The notes beneath the pieces were generated by a model that searched no databases, was not told the DNA's origin, and saw only the letters and a program-made list of their open reading frames with translations. The position numbers and the translations under genes were made by a program. Below are positions 1-8,028 of a DNA stretch of 64,000 bases, piece by piece (the stretch's first letter is position 1; each line of letters begins with the position of its first letter). Source of the DNA: Paenibacillus sp. XY044 (lineage in GTDB: Bacteria > Bacillota > Bacilli > Paenibacillales > Paenibacillaceae); the NCBI RefSeq assembly GCF_002257645.1, contig NZ_NQMO01000001.1:606065-670064 (forward strand), in the 5' to 3' direction.

Positions 1-44
1 TCGGGTGGATTGACTTCAAGGACGTGTGGCTGGAACAGGCATGA
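1..44 (+). CDS. C-terminal tail of a gene entering from the left (partial)
   Basis: Reading in the third frame from the edge gives a 13-residue tail ending LEQA before TGA at 42-44. It is followed about 75 bases later by a strong terminator hairpin, which fits the end of a + strand gene. The fragment is too short to identify and could be chance. Confidence 0.35.
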   Translation, partial: GWIDFKDVWLEQA

Positions 45-120
45 CGGAAGGCTGCGTATGCGAGGGTTCGCCCACAAGAAATAAAGGTTTCGTAAGACGC
101 AAGTTTTAGTTCTTCATGAC

Positions 121-166
121 AAAGCAGGCATGCCCATGGGATGAGTCCCCTAGGCATGCCTGCTTT
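121..166. terminator. Bidirectional rho-independent terminator
   Basis: A perfect 14-bp inverted repeat (121-134 with 153-166) has A residues on the left arm and T residues on the right arm. It would stop both the + strand gene entering from the left and the - strand chemotaxis receptor that ends at 184. Confidence 0.8.
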
Positions 167-183
167 ATTATTGTATAAGCTGA

Positions 184-1434
184 TTAGAATTTAAAAATCT
201 GGATCGTCTTTTGCAGCTGGAATACAGCCTGTCTCATCGTTTCGGTTTCGTCGACGACGGCCTCGATCGACTTCATCTGCTCATTCATGGCTGCGGACAC
301 CTGCTCCGTGCCGGCGGAGGACTGTTCGGTAATCGCCGAAATGTTCTGGATGGCCGCCGATATTTTACGGGCGCTTTCCAGCATCGAATCGCTTTCATTC
401 GAGAATGCGGTAATTTGCTCGGTTATGTATTGTACGCTTTCGACGATGTGGGCAAAGATTTGCTCGGCCTCGCGAATCCGTTCATTCTGCTGCTGCACCA
501 CATCCTCGTTGATTTTAATGTTGTCGATCGCCTGGTGAATGCTCTGCTCAATGCTTCTGACGAGGCTGAATACTTCCTGCGTGGACGTGGTCGATTCCTC
601 GGCGAGCTTGCGGACTTCCTGAGCTACCACGGCAAAGCCGAGCCCATGTTCGCCGGCTCGCGCCGCCTCAATCGAAGCGTTCAAGGACAAGAGGTTGGTC
701 TGTTCGGCAAGTTCGGAAATCGTCTTGGTGATCTTCGTGATGCCATGGGCATTTTTGGACAGCGTGTCAATCGTTTTGGCCACATTTTCGGTCGCTTCGA
801 CGTTTTGGCGCATCCCTTCCGCCTGCTTCTCCACGGACTGGCGCCCCTTCTCCACGAGGTTGAAGGTAATTTCGGACTGCTGCTTCATTTCTTTGGTAGA
901 GGCCGCATAGTTGCCGACTTTGAGCTCGATCGCCTGGATCGATTCAGTCATGCCGGCGACATCAGAAGAAATTTCGTTTGCGCCGACAGCCAGCTCGTTG
1001 GCGGAGGTGGCGACCGTCGCCATGACGGTTTTGAGCTCCTGATTTTTATCTGCGATGCCGCGGCTGGTATCCATTACCTGGCGAGTGATGCTTGACGCAT
1101 CGTTCAAAATTTTCTTCAGCTTGTCCACCATGCTGTTAAATGAGCGGCTGACATCGCCCATAGAGCCCGATTCATCAACACGGTTCGTAAAATCGCCTTT
1201 GGCAATGCCGGCGGTGGCGTTAGCGATGCTGTCAAATGAAGATGTAAGCGTTTTCTCGATGTAGCGGGCTAAAGGGTAAGTCAATGCGGCAAAGATGACG
1301 ACGAACGCCGCGCCGATCAGGATTTGCCCGATCAGAATGAAAATAATCAGGGCGGGAATAGCGAACAATGCGGCCACCAAGTAACATCCGGCCAGGACCC
1401 GCTGGGACAGAGGAAGATTCTTCAACCAAGACAT
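184..1434 (-). CDS. Methyl-accepting chemotaxis protein lacking an extracellular sensor domain
   Basis: This is a chemoreceptor of about 416 residues. Two hydrophobic segments (about 15-37 and 40-60) form a tight hairpin with almost nothing outside the membrane. They are followed by a HAMP linker (about 62-115) and a long cytoplasmic signalling coiled coil that carries the hallmark hairpin tip [18 protein letters not shown]. Receptors of this layout signal to CheA/CheW and must sense through the membrane, the HAMP region or a partner. I chose the internal ATG at 1434 because an AAGGAGG site lies 8-9 bases upstream; the longer TTG-initiated frame to 1455 would consume that site. A TATAAT-like -10 box sits at 1475-1480. 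No che genes are nearby, so it is an orphan receptor. Confidence 0.92.
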   Translation of the reverse strand: MSWLKNLPLSQRVLAGCYLVAALFAIPALIIFILIGQILIGAAFVVIFAALTYPLARYIEKTLTSSFDSIANATAGIAKGDFTNRVDESGSMGDVSRSFNSMVDKLKKILNDASSITRQVMDTSRGIADKNQELKTVMATVATSANELAVGANEISSDVAGMTESIQAIELKVGNYAASTKEMKQQSEITFNLVEKGRQSVEKQAEGMRQNVEATENVAKTIDTLSKNAHGITKITKTISELAEQTNLLSLNASIEAARAGEHGLGFAVVAQEVRKLAEESTTSTQEVFSLVRSIEQSIHQAIDNIKINEDVVQQQNERIREAEQIFAHIVESVQYITEQITAFSNESDSMLESARKISAAIQNISAITEQSSAGTEQVSAAMNEQMKSIEAVVDETETMRQAVFQLQKTIQIFKF

Positions 1435-1594
1435 AGGAAAATAGACCTCCTTCAAATTGAGCTAATTTTACCATATTATAGCATCCATATGAGCAAAAGG
1501 TCTATATATGAATATTTTTGTCGATTCATCACATGAAAGAGGTTCCAGGAAGCCATAATAAAACAAAATGATCTGTCAGGAGGTTGACACCCGT

Positions 1595-2089
1595 ATGCGT
1601 ATAGTGTTGATAATTTGGATGATGGTTCTGGCGGCAGCGGCTGCTCCGGCAGGAGCTGTATCGGCAAAGCCAGCCGATGTTTGCAAAATCGAGAAGAGTC
1701 TGTTCAAATCAAATGTCCAGCAGGAAGGAAACGTCTGCAACGTTCATATCAAACGAAGCGACCTGAACGTGTCGCTCATGGGCCGTCCTCTTTCGCCGGA
1801 GCTGATGGACCTTGCCCTAGGCGCTACGTTTGAGCATACGGATCCCAAAGGGGCAAACGGAGCGGTAACCGGTGAATTCGCTCTGCTGGAGGACGAAGTC
1901 AACCCGGTCATCGACGCCCTCCGCAAAGGAAAGATCAACATCTCGGCCGTGCACAACCATTGGATGGAGCAGGAGCCGGATGTGCTGTACCTTCATTTTC
2001 AGGCGGAAGGTGACCTCGCTTCCCTCGGTCATACGGTTTACCATGCGATGGAGGCGGCGAAGCACCCGGCCGCGAATGATGGAAGATAA
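1595..2089 (+). CDS. Secreted LpqO/DUF1259 family protein
   Basis: This 164-residue protein has a signal peptide (hydrophobic residues about 4-22, Ala-rich cleavage region) and one DUF1259/LpqO-type domain. The recognisable core is the segment VNPVIDALRKGKINISAVHN followed by HWMEQEP and YLHF, with several conserved His residues that could bind a metal or phosphate. Many members of the family are longer, so this is a compact version. The start at 1595 is favoured by CAGGAGGTTG just upstream; the frame-extended ATG at 1568 lies before that site. It is monocistronic and ends at a shared hairpin terminator. The family has no established biochemical role that I can state with confidence. Confidence 0.8.
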   Translation: MRIVLIIWMMVLAAAAAPAGAVSAKPADVCKIEKSLFKSNVQQEGNVCNVHIKRSDLNVSLMGRPLSPELMDLALGATFEHTDPKGANGAVTGEFALLEDEVNPVIDALRKGKINISAVHNHWMEQEPDVLYLHFQAEGDLASLGHTVYHAMEAAKHPAANDGR

Positions 2090-2131
2090 ACATTTCGCCT
2101 TAAAGAGAAGAATAAAGCGACATAGGACATG

Positions 2132-2190
2132 AAACAGGGCTGACCTGAAAGCTGCCATTGGCGCTTTCAAGTCAGCCCTGTTTTGTGTTT
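2132..2190. terminator. Rho-independent terminator between convergent genes
   Basis: The CAGGGCTGAC/GTCAGCCCTG arms, extended by a second GAAAGC/GCTTTC stem, end in TTTTGTGTTT on the + strand. It separates the DUF1259 gene from the convergent purine permease. Confidence 0.8.
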
Positions 2191-2243
2191 ATTTGAGGAT
2201 TGCAGGACGGATATTCCCAAAACATCGTTCTCGTTTCTACGCC

Positions 2244-3608
2244 TTACTTCCCGCCCGGCAGCACCTTATTCAGCACAATCGCCGCAATGGATGCAGCCAA
2301 AATAGGGGAGCCCAACAAATATTGCACGAACGTTGGCAGCGAATGCAAGAAATCTTGCGGGATCATGACGAGAGCCAAGGTCAGGATCATAGGGATCGCG
2401 ATGATGTACATTTCTTTTTCCGCGATTTTGACGTTCTTCATCACCTGCACGCCGTTAATGGCAATGATGCCGCAGACGATGGTGAAGACACCGCCGATGA
2501 CGGCCGTTGGAATCGAAGAAATCAAGGCGGCGAGTTTACCCGAGCAGCCGAAGATGACAAACCATACGCCTACGGCAAGGAAGACGCGGCGGCTCGCAAT
2601 GCCGGTAATGGAAATGATCCCTGCATTGGTGGAGTACCCTGTAACCGGCGTCGACCCGAGCAAAGAAGCGATAAGACAGCTGATGCCTTCCCCGATGACA
2701 CCCCGGTTTAGGTTTTTATCGGTTAACGGTTTATCGATGACGTTGCTGACGGCAAACCATGTGCCCGTCGTTTCGGCTAACAGGACGAAATAGATAATGA
2801 CCATGGTAATAATCGCTGAAAGGTTGAATGAAAAGCCGAAATCAGCAAAAGGCAGCTGCGGCATGCTGAACCATTTGGCATCGTTCACCGCAGAGAAATG
2901 AAGCACGCCCATAAAATTCGCGGAAATACATCCGACGACTAACGCGACCATGACCGAAATGATACGGAAGATGGAGCCTTTATTGCGGAACAAAGAGCCC
3001 AGAATGACAAAAATGATGAGTACGGCGCCCGATATGAGGGCCAACAGCACGTTTTGGTTGATGGTCGCATCTGTGGCACCGTAGATATTATCCCGGATAG
3101 CCACAGGCAATAACGAAAGACCGACGATGAAAATGATCGTGCCGCCAACGATCGGCGGAATAAACGATTTTACGATTTTATTGAAAATGCCGGTGAAGCC
3201 CAAAATAATGACTAAAACCGCGCCGATCAAGCCGGCGCCCAGCACGGAATTCCAGCCTAACTGCCCGCCGCCGCTGGCGGCATAAATGCTGACGATGGCA
3301 CCAAGCGGAACATAGGAAGGGCCTTGGGCGACAGGCAGCTTCATGCAAAAATACGTTTGAACGATCGTAGCCAGACCGGCCGCAATAAAGGTCGCTTGAA
3401 TCAAAGCGCCGGACTGGCCGGAGGATAAACCGATCAGCATCGCGATCAGGAATGGCACGACATAGACGTCCATGGCTACGACGTGCTGTAAGCCAAGAAT
3501 AATCGATTTGCCGACCGAAATTTTGTCGTCAGGTGAAACGGTCAATTGAGGAACTTGTTCTTGAATTTCTGCTTGCACCGCTGCTTGCGTCGCTGCTTGT
3601 GTTTTCAC
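2244..3608 (-). CDS. NCS2-family nucleobase permease, probably guanine/xanthine
   Basis: This protein of about 454 residues belongs to the nucleobase:cation symporter-2 family, with 12-14 hydrophobic segments. Family hallmarks are the QHVVAMDVY region in the first membrane segment and the SGCSTPVTGYST-like segment seen here as LLGSTPVTGYST. It would import a purine by proton or sodium symport. The gene lies 100 bases downstream of guanine deaminase on the same strand, so guanine or a related purine is the likely cargo. I chose the GTG start at 3608 because GAGGTG (3618-3623) is 9 bases upstream. An alternative TTG at 3686 with a weaker site would add 26 residues. The N-terminus contains an odd Ala/Gln/Thr-rich stretch (TQAATQAAVQAEIQEQ). 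Confidence 0.88.
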   Translation of the reverse strand: MKTQAATQAAVQAEIQEQVPQLTVSPDDKISVGKSIILGLQHVVAMDVYVVPFLIAMLIGLSSGQSGALIQATFIAAGLATIVQTYFCMKLPVAQGPSYVPLGAIVSIYAASGGGQLGWNSVLGAGLIGAVLVIILGFTGIFNKIVKSFIPPIVGGTIIFIVGLSLLPVAIRDNIYGATDATINQNVLLALISGAVLIIFVILGSLFRNKGSIFRIISVMVALVVGCISANFMGVLHFSAVNDAKWFSMPQLPFADFGFSFNLSAIITMVIIYFVLLAETTGTWFAVSNVIDKPLTDKNLNRGVIGEGISCLIASLLGSTPVTGYSTNAGIISITGIASRRVFLAVGVWFVIFGCSGKLAALISSIPTAVIGGVFTIVCGIIAINGVQVMKNVKIAEKEMYIIAIPMILTLALVMIPQDFLHSLPTFVQYLLGSPILAASIAAIVLNKVLPGGK

Positions 3609-3707
3609 TCTGGAGTACACCTCGAATTTTTTTTGGATTGATTCCTGCGAATCGTGGTTTGTTTTAGTCAAAAGAACGTCAATCAATGCACGGGTCTTCT
3701 TCTGCTT

Positions 3708-5072
3708 TTAACGTGAATGGACTTTTTCGCCCTGTACCCAAACTTCGCGGATGTTTTCGGGCCGGGTCAGGTACATGATTTTTTGGAACACGTCATGTAA
3801 ATCTTCATTTTGATCAAAGATCGGCAGTCTGGCCGATGGCAGCTTGGTATCGATGATCTGTACATCCCAGGCGTAGTTTTCTTGAATGCGGCCGATCGGC
3901 AAGCTTAAGCTCTCGCCTCCTCCGGCCGTAGCCAGGTAAAACGCCTCATTGACCGTAATGCGTGATCCCGGCACACCGCGGTCTTTGGCAGGAAGGGCAG
4001 GGTTCACTCCATCTTCCAGCATCCTGGAAGACATGACGGCTTGTCTGACGTTATCGAACAGGCTTGGAGAGAAACCTCCGGAAATGTCGGTCCCGAGGCC
4101 GATCTCTACGCCTTTTTCGTGGAGATGGGCGACGGGAATGACGCTGTTGGCAAAATAGGCGTTAGATATCGGGCAGTGAGCGACAGCCGTTCCCGTTTCG
4201 GCGAATAAATCCGCGTCATCGTCGCTCAGGAAATTGCAGTGGGCCATGACGGACTTGTCGCGCAGCAGCCCGAAATCATGCAGGGCAAAGGCATCGTTTT
4301 TCCGAAACCGATCCCGAACGTAACCATGCGCCCAGTCGCTTTCGCTGCAATGCGATTGCACGTATGCGTCGTATTTTTCCGCCAGCGCTCCCAACCCTTG
4401 TAACGCTTCATCCGTGCAGCTTGGAATAAACCTTGGCGTTACGACGGGGAATACGCCTTGTTTCGTAGTTGTGGACAATTCTTTTACGGCGAGAATAAAT
4501 TGTTCCGTGTCTGCAAGTGCCGTGAGGGTGTCCTCGTCGCGATAGTTTTCGGGGTTTTGCTCCGGGTCGTCCATGACGACTTTCCCGACGAGTCCGCGTT
4601 GGCCTTTTTCGGCGCAAATCCGGGCTAGCAATAAACTGGCTTCTTTATGTACGGTGGCAAAATAAAGGGCGGTCGTCGTGCCGTTGGCGAGCAGGGTCCG
4701 GACCAAATCGTCATAAACCTCAAGCGCAAAATCGAGATCCGAGAACTTGGATTCCAACGGGAACGTATAGGTATTGAGCCAATCATAGAGCGGAATGTCC
4801 AACGCCGTTCCGGATTGGGCCCATTGCGGCGCATGAACGTGCAGATCGACGAATCCGGGCAGAACATACTGGCCATCGGCTAGCTGTTGGAAGTTGTCCT
4901 TTCCTTGATAAGCGTCCAGCAAAAGGGGATAATCGGCATCCTCGGGCGCTACGATTTTTTCGATCATTCCATCAGAATTGATGCAGAACAGATGGTCTTT
5001 CAAAATTTCAATTTCTTTGGAGGATTTGCTAGAAAATGTCGTTCCTCGAAACAATTGCTTATATTTACTCAT
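3708..5072 (-). CDS. guaD: Guanine deaminase
   Basis: This 454-residue amidohydrolase converts guanine to xanthine plus ammonia. Metal and substrate motifs are in the expected order: FVDLHVHAPQW near residues 74-84 (zinc His pair), HCSESDW near 240, AHCNFL near 275 and GLGTDISGG near 325 (the Asp zinc ligand). The PGFVDLHVHAPQ form is typical of the cytosolic guanine deaminase branch rather than cytosine deaminase or generic chlorohydrolases. ATG at 5072 follows AAGGCGGT. A good promoter lies at 5114-5142. The purine permease follows immediately, so the two genes form a purine salvage and nitrogen-scavenging unit. I looked for a purine riboswitch in the leader and did not find one. Confidence 0.93.
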   Translation of the reverse strand: MSKYKQLFRGTTFSSKSSKEIEILKDHLFCINSDGMIEKIVAPEDADYPLLLDAYQGKDNFQQLADGQYVLPGFVDLHVHAPQWAQSGTALDIPLYDWLNTYTFPLESKFSDLDFALEVYDDLVRTLLANGTTTALYFATVHKEASLLLARICAEKGQRGLVGKVVMDDPEQNPENYRDEDTLTALADTEQFILAVKELSTTTKQGVFPVVTPRFIPSCTDEALQGLGALAEKYDAYVQSHCSESDWAHGYVRDRFRKNDAFALHDFGLLRDKSVMAHCNFLSDDDADLFAETGTAVAHCPISNAYFANSVIPVAHLHEKGVEIGLGTDISGGFSPSLFDNVRQAVMSSRMLEDGVNPALPAKDRGVPGSRITVNEAFYLATAGGGESLSLPIGRIQENYAWDVQIIDTKLPSARLPIFDQNEDLHDVFQKIMYLTRPENIREVWVQGEKVHSR

Positions 5073-5113
5073 GATTACCGCCTTAATGTTCGTTTTTTAA
5101 AGAGTTATTTGTT

Positions 5114-5142
5114 ATTATATGCGTTGAAAATGGATTAGTCTA
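5114..5142 (-). promoter_or_regulatory. Sigma-A-type promoter for guaD and the purine permease
   Basis: Read on the - strand, TAGACT (5142-5137) and TATAAT (5119-5114) are separated by exactly 17 bases and lie about 40 bases upstream of the guaD start codon. Confidence 0.6.
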
Positions 5143-5173
5143 TACAGAAAGGCGAATGTTTATCGAGACGGAA

Positions 5174-5197
5174 AACCGCCTCCCTGGGAAGGCGGTT
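5174..5197 (-). terminator. Terminator hairpin downstream of tgl
   Basis: An 8-bp perfect inverted repeat (5174-5181 and 5190-5197) with an 8-base loop is followed by TTTT on the - strand. It sits between the end of tgl and the guaD promoter. Confidence 0.6.
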
Positions 5198-5280
5198 AAC
5201 TATTTTTACAAAAGTCTGCATGAAAAAAGTCTAGACTTAGTGCTCACCCAGGGTAGTCCAAGGGCCGTGGCGCTGCAGCT

Positions 5281-6111
5281 TTAATAACGAAGATAGATCC
5301 TGCTGCCGATCCGGGAAGCGGTGATGCCGTTCTCCCTGTAAGGCTGCTGCTGCCAATTGGCGGGGGATGAAGGCCCGCCCGCGGCGAATCCCGACAAATA
5401 CAGAAAATCCGGATGGATAATCTGGTCGGTCAAGTAGGCGGAGCGGCTGCTGCCGGGTATACGGTACCGGTTAAGCGTGCTGATGATTTCGCCTGAAGTG
5501 ACGATGCCGACTCCATGACCGTAGTACAGGTCGTCGTCCATTTGGATCGTGTTTTCACCTTGCCACTCGATCCGTTCGGGGTTGACATCCGGATTTTTAA
5601 AATATCGGACGTCGCCCAGGTAGGAATCCCGGGAACCCGTTTTTTCAATCAAGCCCAGGTCGCTGTCGTAATGCCAGTCGTACAGGAGCAGATTCGCGAA
5701 CAGACGGTTGAAGTCCTCTTCCCGAATGGTGTCGAGCACGCCCTTGTACATCACGATCACGATCCCCGTCGCGCACTCGAAGCCGTATGCCCAGCCGTTC
5801 ACGAAGATGTCGCGGATCCCCTGGGCGGGCGTAACATGGGGTTTGAGCTCGAAACCGCCGCGCCGGTTGAGGTACCAGTACGCTTCGTTGCAGTGGGAAT
5901 TTTTGAAGGTTTCAAACTGAACCCCGCTCCGATTCAAGTCGGCTGCTGCTCTGACGATCGCTTCGCGGAGCCTAAGCTCAAAGACCAAGTGGGCCGGCGA
6001 TTCGTAATGGTACACGGTCGTGCTCCTCATCTTCCTGTCGTAAATTTGCCTCCACATATCCGGCCATCCTGACGGGTTCACCGTTTCCCCGCCATTTCCA
6101 ATCGTAATCAC
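5281..6111 (-). CDS. tgl: Protein-glutamine gamma-glutamyltransferase (spore coat transglutaminase)
   Basis: This protein of about 276 residues matches the Bacillus Tgl family. Shared stretches include FELRLREAIVRAA, the catalytic-cysteine segment GFECATGIVIV and LLYDWHYD. In sporulating Bacillus, Tgl crosslinks coat proteins through glutamyl-lysine bonds late in sporulation, with the Cys attacking the glutamine amide. The GTG start at 6111 is preferred because GGAGGG (6121-6126) is 9 bases upstream; the ATG at 6120 directly abuts that site. It is slightly longer than the roughly 245-residue B. subtilis protein because of a C-terminal extension that ends in an Arg/Tyr-containing tail. It is divergent from the radical SAM gene and apparently monocistronic. 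Confidence 0.9.
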   Translation of the reverse strand: MITIGNGGETVNPSGWPDMWRQIYDRKMRSTTVYHYESPAHLVFELRLREAIVRAAADLNRSGVQFETFKNSHCNEAYWYLNRRGGFELKPHVTPAQGIRDIFVNGWAYGFECATGIVIVMYKGVLDTIREEDFNRLFANLLLYDWHYDSDLGLIEKTGSRDSYLGDVRYFKNPDVNPERIEWQGENTIQMDDDLYYGHGVGIVTSGEIISTLNRYRIPGSSRSAYLTDQIIHPDFLYLSGFAAGGPSSPANWQQQPYRENGITASRIGSRIYLRY

Positions 6112-6252
6112 CCCGTTCATCCCTCCCTGCGTTTATTAGAGATCGAAAAAGCCCGCGCATATATCAGCATATGAGCAGGCCGGGCCCGGAAATAACCCCG
6201 ATTGTCAGATCACAGTGATATAAGCTGTCCTTTGTCAAAATACGGTTTACGT

Positions 6253-6280
6253 TTGCTTCGGAAGGATGATCTAATATAAT
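6253..6280 (+). promoter_or_regulatory. Sigma-A-type promoter for the radical SAM-OsmC operon
   Basis: TTGCTT (6253-6258) and a perfect TATAAT (6275-6280) are separated by 16 bases and lie 44 bases upstream of the chosen start codon. Confidence 0.65.
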
Positions 6281-6324
6281 AGGTGGAGAAGGTAACTTTT
6301 AAGGATCAGACTGGAGCATCCATC

Positions 6325-7272
6325 ATGAAAAAATTCAAAAAGTTTTACGTCGAGCTGACGAGCAAATGCAATCTGGCTTGTACGTTCTGTCCGCCGACGC
6401 ACCGGGCGACCAATTATATTACGATCGAACAATTTACGCATACTCTGGATGAGATCAGACCCCACACGGAATATATTTATTTTCATGTCAAAGGCGAACC
6501 GCTACTTCATCCGCATATTGACCAGCTGCTGGATATTGCCCATGAGAAGGGCTTTAAAGTGAACATCACGTCCAACGGCACGCTGCTGCATAAAGCGGGC
6601 CGCAAGCTGCTGAACAAGCCGGCGCTGCGGCAAATGAACTTTTCCCTGCACAGCTTTGACGGGCATGTCGGATCCCAAGACAAAAATGGATATATTTCCA
6701 AAGTGCTGTCCTTTGTTAAAGAGGCGGTATCCCAATCGAGCATGATCGTATCCCTGCGGTTGTGGAATCTTGACCCGAACAACGCGACGAATTTGGAGCG
6801 CAGCCGGAATCGCGAAATGCTCGAGTACATTGAGAACGAGTTTAACCTGGATTATAAAATCGAGGAGAAGATCGTTCCCGGCAAAGGCATTAAAATTGCG
6901 GACCGGATCTACATCAATATGGATCATGAATTTAAATGGCCGGACCTGAGCGAGGAGGAGGACCTGAGCAGAGGCTTCTGCCACGGACTGCGCAATCAGG
7001 CGGGCGTCCTGGTTGATGGAACGGTGATCCCCTGCTGCCTTGACGGGGAAGGTGTCATTAATCTCGGCAACATTCACAACACCCCTTTTTCCGAAATTAT
7101 CGAAAGCGAGCGGGCGAACCGGATCGTCGACGGTTTTTCCCGGCGTGAAGTCGTGGAGGAGCTGTGCAGAAAATGCGGCTACCGCCAGCGCTTTAACTAT
7201 AAAGCGAACGGCATCGCTTCTGATGAACCGCAGCCCGCCCGCTCTGAATTACAGGAGGCGACTGGACTGTGA
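6325..7272 (+). CDS. Radical SAM protein with SPASM-like C-terminus
   Basis: This 315-residue protein has the [4Fe-4S]-binding motif CNLACTFC at residues 15-22 (Cys15, 19, 22), the SAM-binding KGEPLLHP segment (GEP in place of GGE) and a partial TIM-barrel core. The C-terminal third has a Cys cluster: CHG, then IPCCLDGEG, then LCRKCGY. This suggests a SPASM/Twitch-type auxiliary cluster, as in peptide-modifying or sactisynthase-like enzymes. No short precursor peptide is evident beside it. The start at 6325 has GGAG 9 bases upstream; a GTG at 6283 would add 14 residues without a good site. The stop overlaps the next gene's GTG, so the OsmC protein is co-translated. The substrate is unknown. 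Confidence 0.85.
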   Translation: MKKFKKFYVELTSKCNLACTFCPPTHRATNYITIEQFTHTLDEIRPHTEYIYFHVKGEPLLHPHIDQLLDIAHEKGFKVNITSNGTLLHKAGRKLLNKPALRQMNFSLHSFDGHVGSQDKNGYISKVLSFVKEAVSQSSMIVSLRLWNLDPNNATNLERSRNREMLEYIENEFNLDYKIEEKIVPGKGIKIADRIYINMDHEFKWPDLSEEEDLSRGFCHGLRNQAGVLVDGTVIPCCLDGEGVINLGNIHNTPFSEIIESERANRIVDGFSRREVVEELCRKCGYRQRFNYKANGIASDEPQPARSELQEATGL

Positions 7273-7718
7273 AACATTCGTTCGTGTTAAAGGCCGGCTG
7301 GAACGGCGGCCGGGACAGCGACGGACAGATCGAAGCAGGCAATCTCCGTACGCAAATTTCCATCCCGAAAGAGATGGGAGGGCCGGGCGTAGGGACGAAT
7401 CCCGACGAGATGCTGCTCGGTGCCGCTGCTACCTGCTACTTAATCACGCTGGCAGCGATGATGGAGCGTTCGCACCTTCCGGTTCACGAACTTTCGCTCG
7501 AGTCGGAAGGCATCGTGGACGTGACGGACAACATTTTTACGTATGTCAGCATTACGCACAAGCCGCATATCGTGCTGGAGCGCGGAGCGACGGCCAAAGA
7601 TTTGGAGACGGCGGACAAGCTGGCGCATAAAGCGGAAGGCTCCTGCATGATTTCCCGGGCGGTATCCGGCAATGTGGCCCTCGCGACCGATCCGCGTATC
7701 GAAACCGTGACGGACTAA
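7269..7718 (+). CDS. OsmC/Ohr-family thiol peroxidase-like protein
   Basis: This 149-residue protein is a full-length OsmC-fold member. Two Cys residues lie in the expected places: ATCYLITL (about residue 57) and GSCMISRA (about residue 122). These are the peroxidatic and resolving pair that in OsmC/Ohr enzymes reduce organic hydroperoxides. The GTG start is fixed by AGGAGG at about 7252-7257 and overlaps the upstream TGA, indicating translational coupling to the radical SAM gene. A strong terminator follows at 7768-7797. The linkage to an oxygen-sensitive iron-sulfur enzyme could be protective, or the two may act in one pathway; both readings are inference. Confidence 0.85.
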   Translation: MKHSFVLKAGWNGGRDSDGQIEAGNLRTQISIPKEMGGPGVGTNPDEMLLGAAATCYLITLAAMMERSHLPVHELSLESEGIVDVTDNIFTYVSITHKPHIVLERGATAKDLETADKLAHKAEGSCMISRAVSGNVALATDPRIETVTD

Positions 7719-7767
7719 CCGCGGCAAGCCTTGGAGAGGCGGAGGCCAAACCGCTAAACGTTTGAAG

Positions 7768-7797
7768 AGACCGCATGGGCAAGCAGCCCGGCGGTCT
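7768..7797 (+). terminator. Rho-independent terminator after osmC
   Basis: AGACCGC/GCGGTCT outer arms and a GGGC/GCCC inner stem precede TTTCTGTTT. Confidence 0.75.
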
Positions 7798-8028
7798 TTC
7801 TGTTTGCTTGGGAAACTTCGGAATGCGCGCACACACCATTGAACAGGAAGCGAACGGAGTCTGCCTCAGGGTTTCGGGCATGCTGAAGGAAGAAAGCCGA
7901 AGCGTTCGGCAAGAGCCGGCACGATCGCTTGCCGGACAGACTAGACCACACATTGCCGGAAATCGGCGTCCGGTGGATCTTTTGTCAGGCATCGGTTTGT
8001 GTGAAGATAGGTACGGGGGGAATACGTT
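7798..8028. other. Intergenic stretch before the MocR gene
   Basis: The gap from 7719 to 8028 is 310 bases. After the terminator I see no convincing coding frame, repeat or RNA. A G-rich ribosome site (GGGGGGAA) lies just before the ATG at 8029. The promoter of the MocR-ddl pair must lie here, but I cannot place its boxes confidently. Confidence 0.4.

Noticed and set aside
5073..5280. Purine riboswitch upstream of guanine deaminase
   Set aside because: I looked for the conserved purine aptamer core on the - strand and saw only a promoter and the tgl terminator hairpin.
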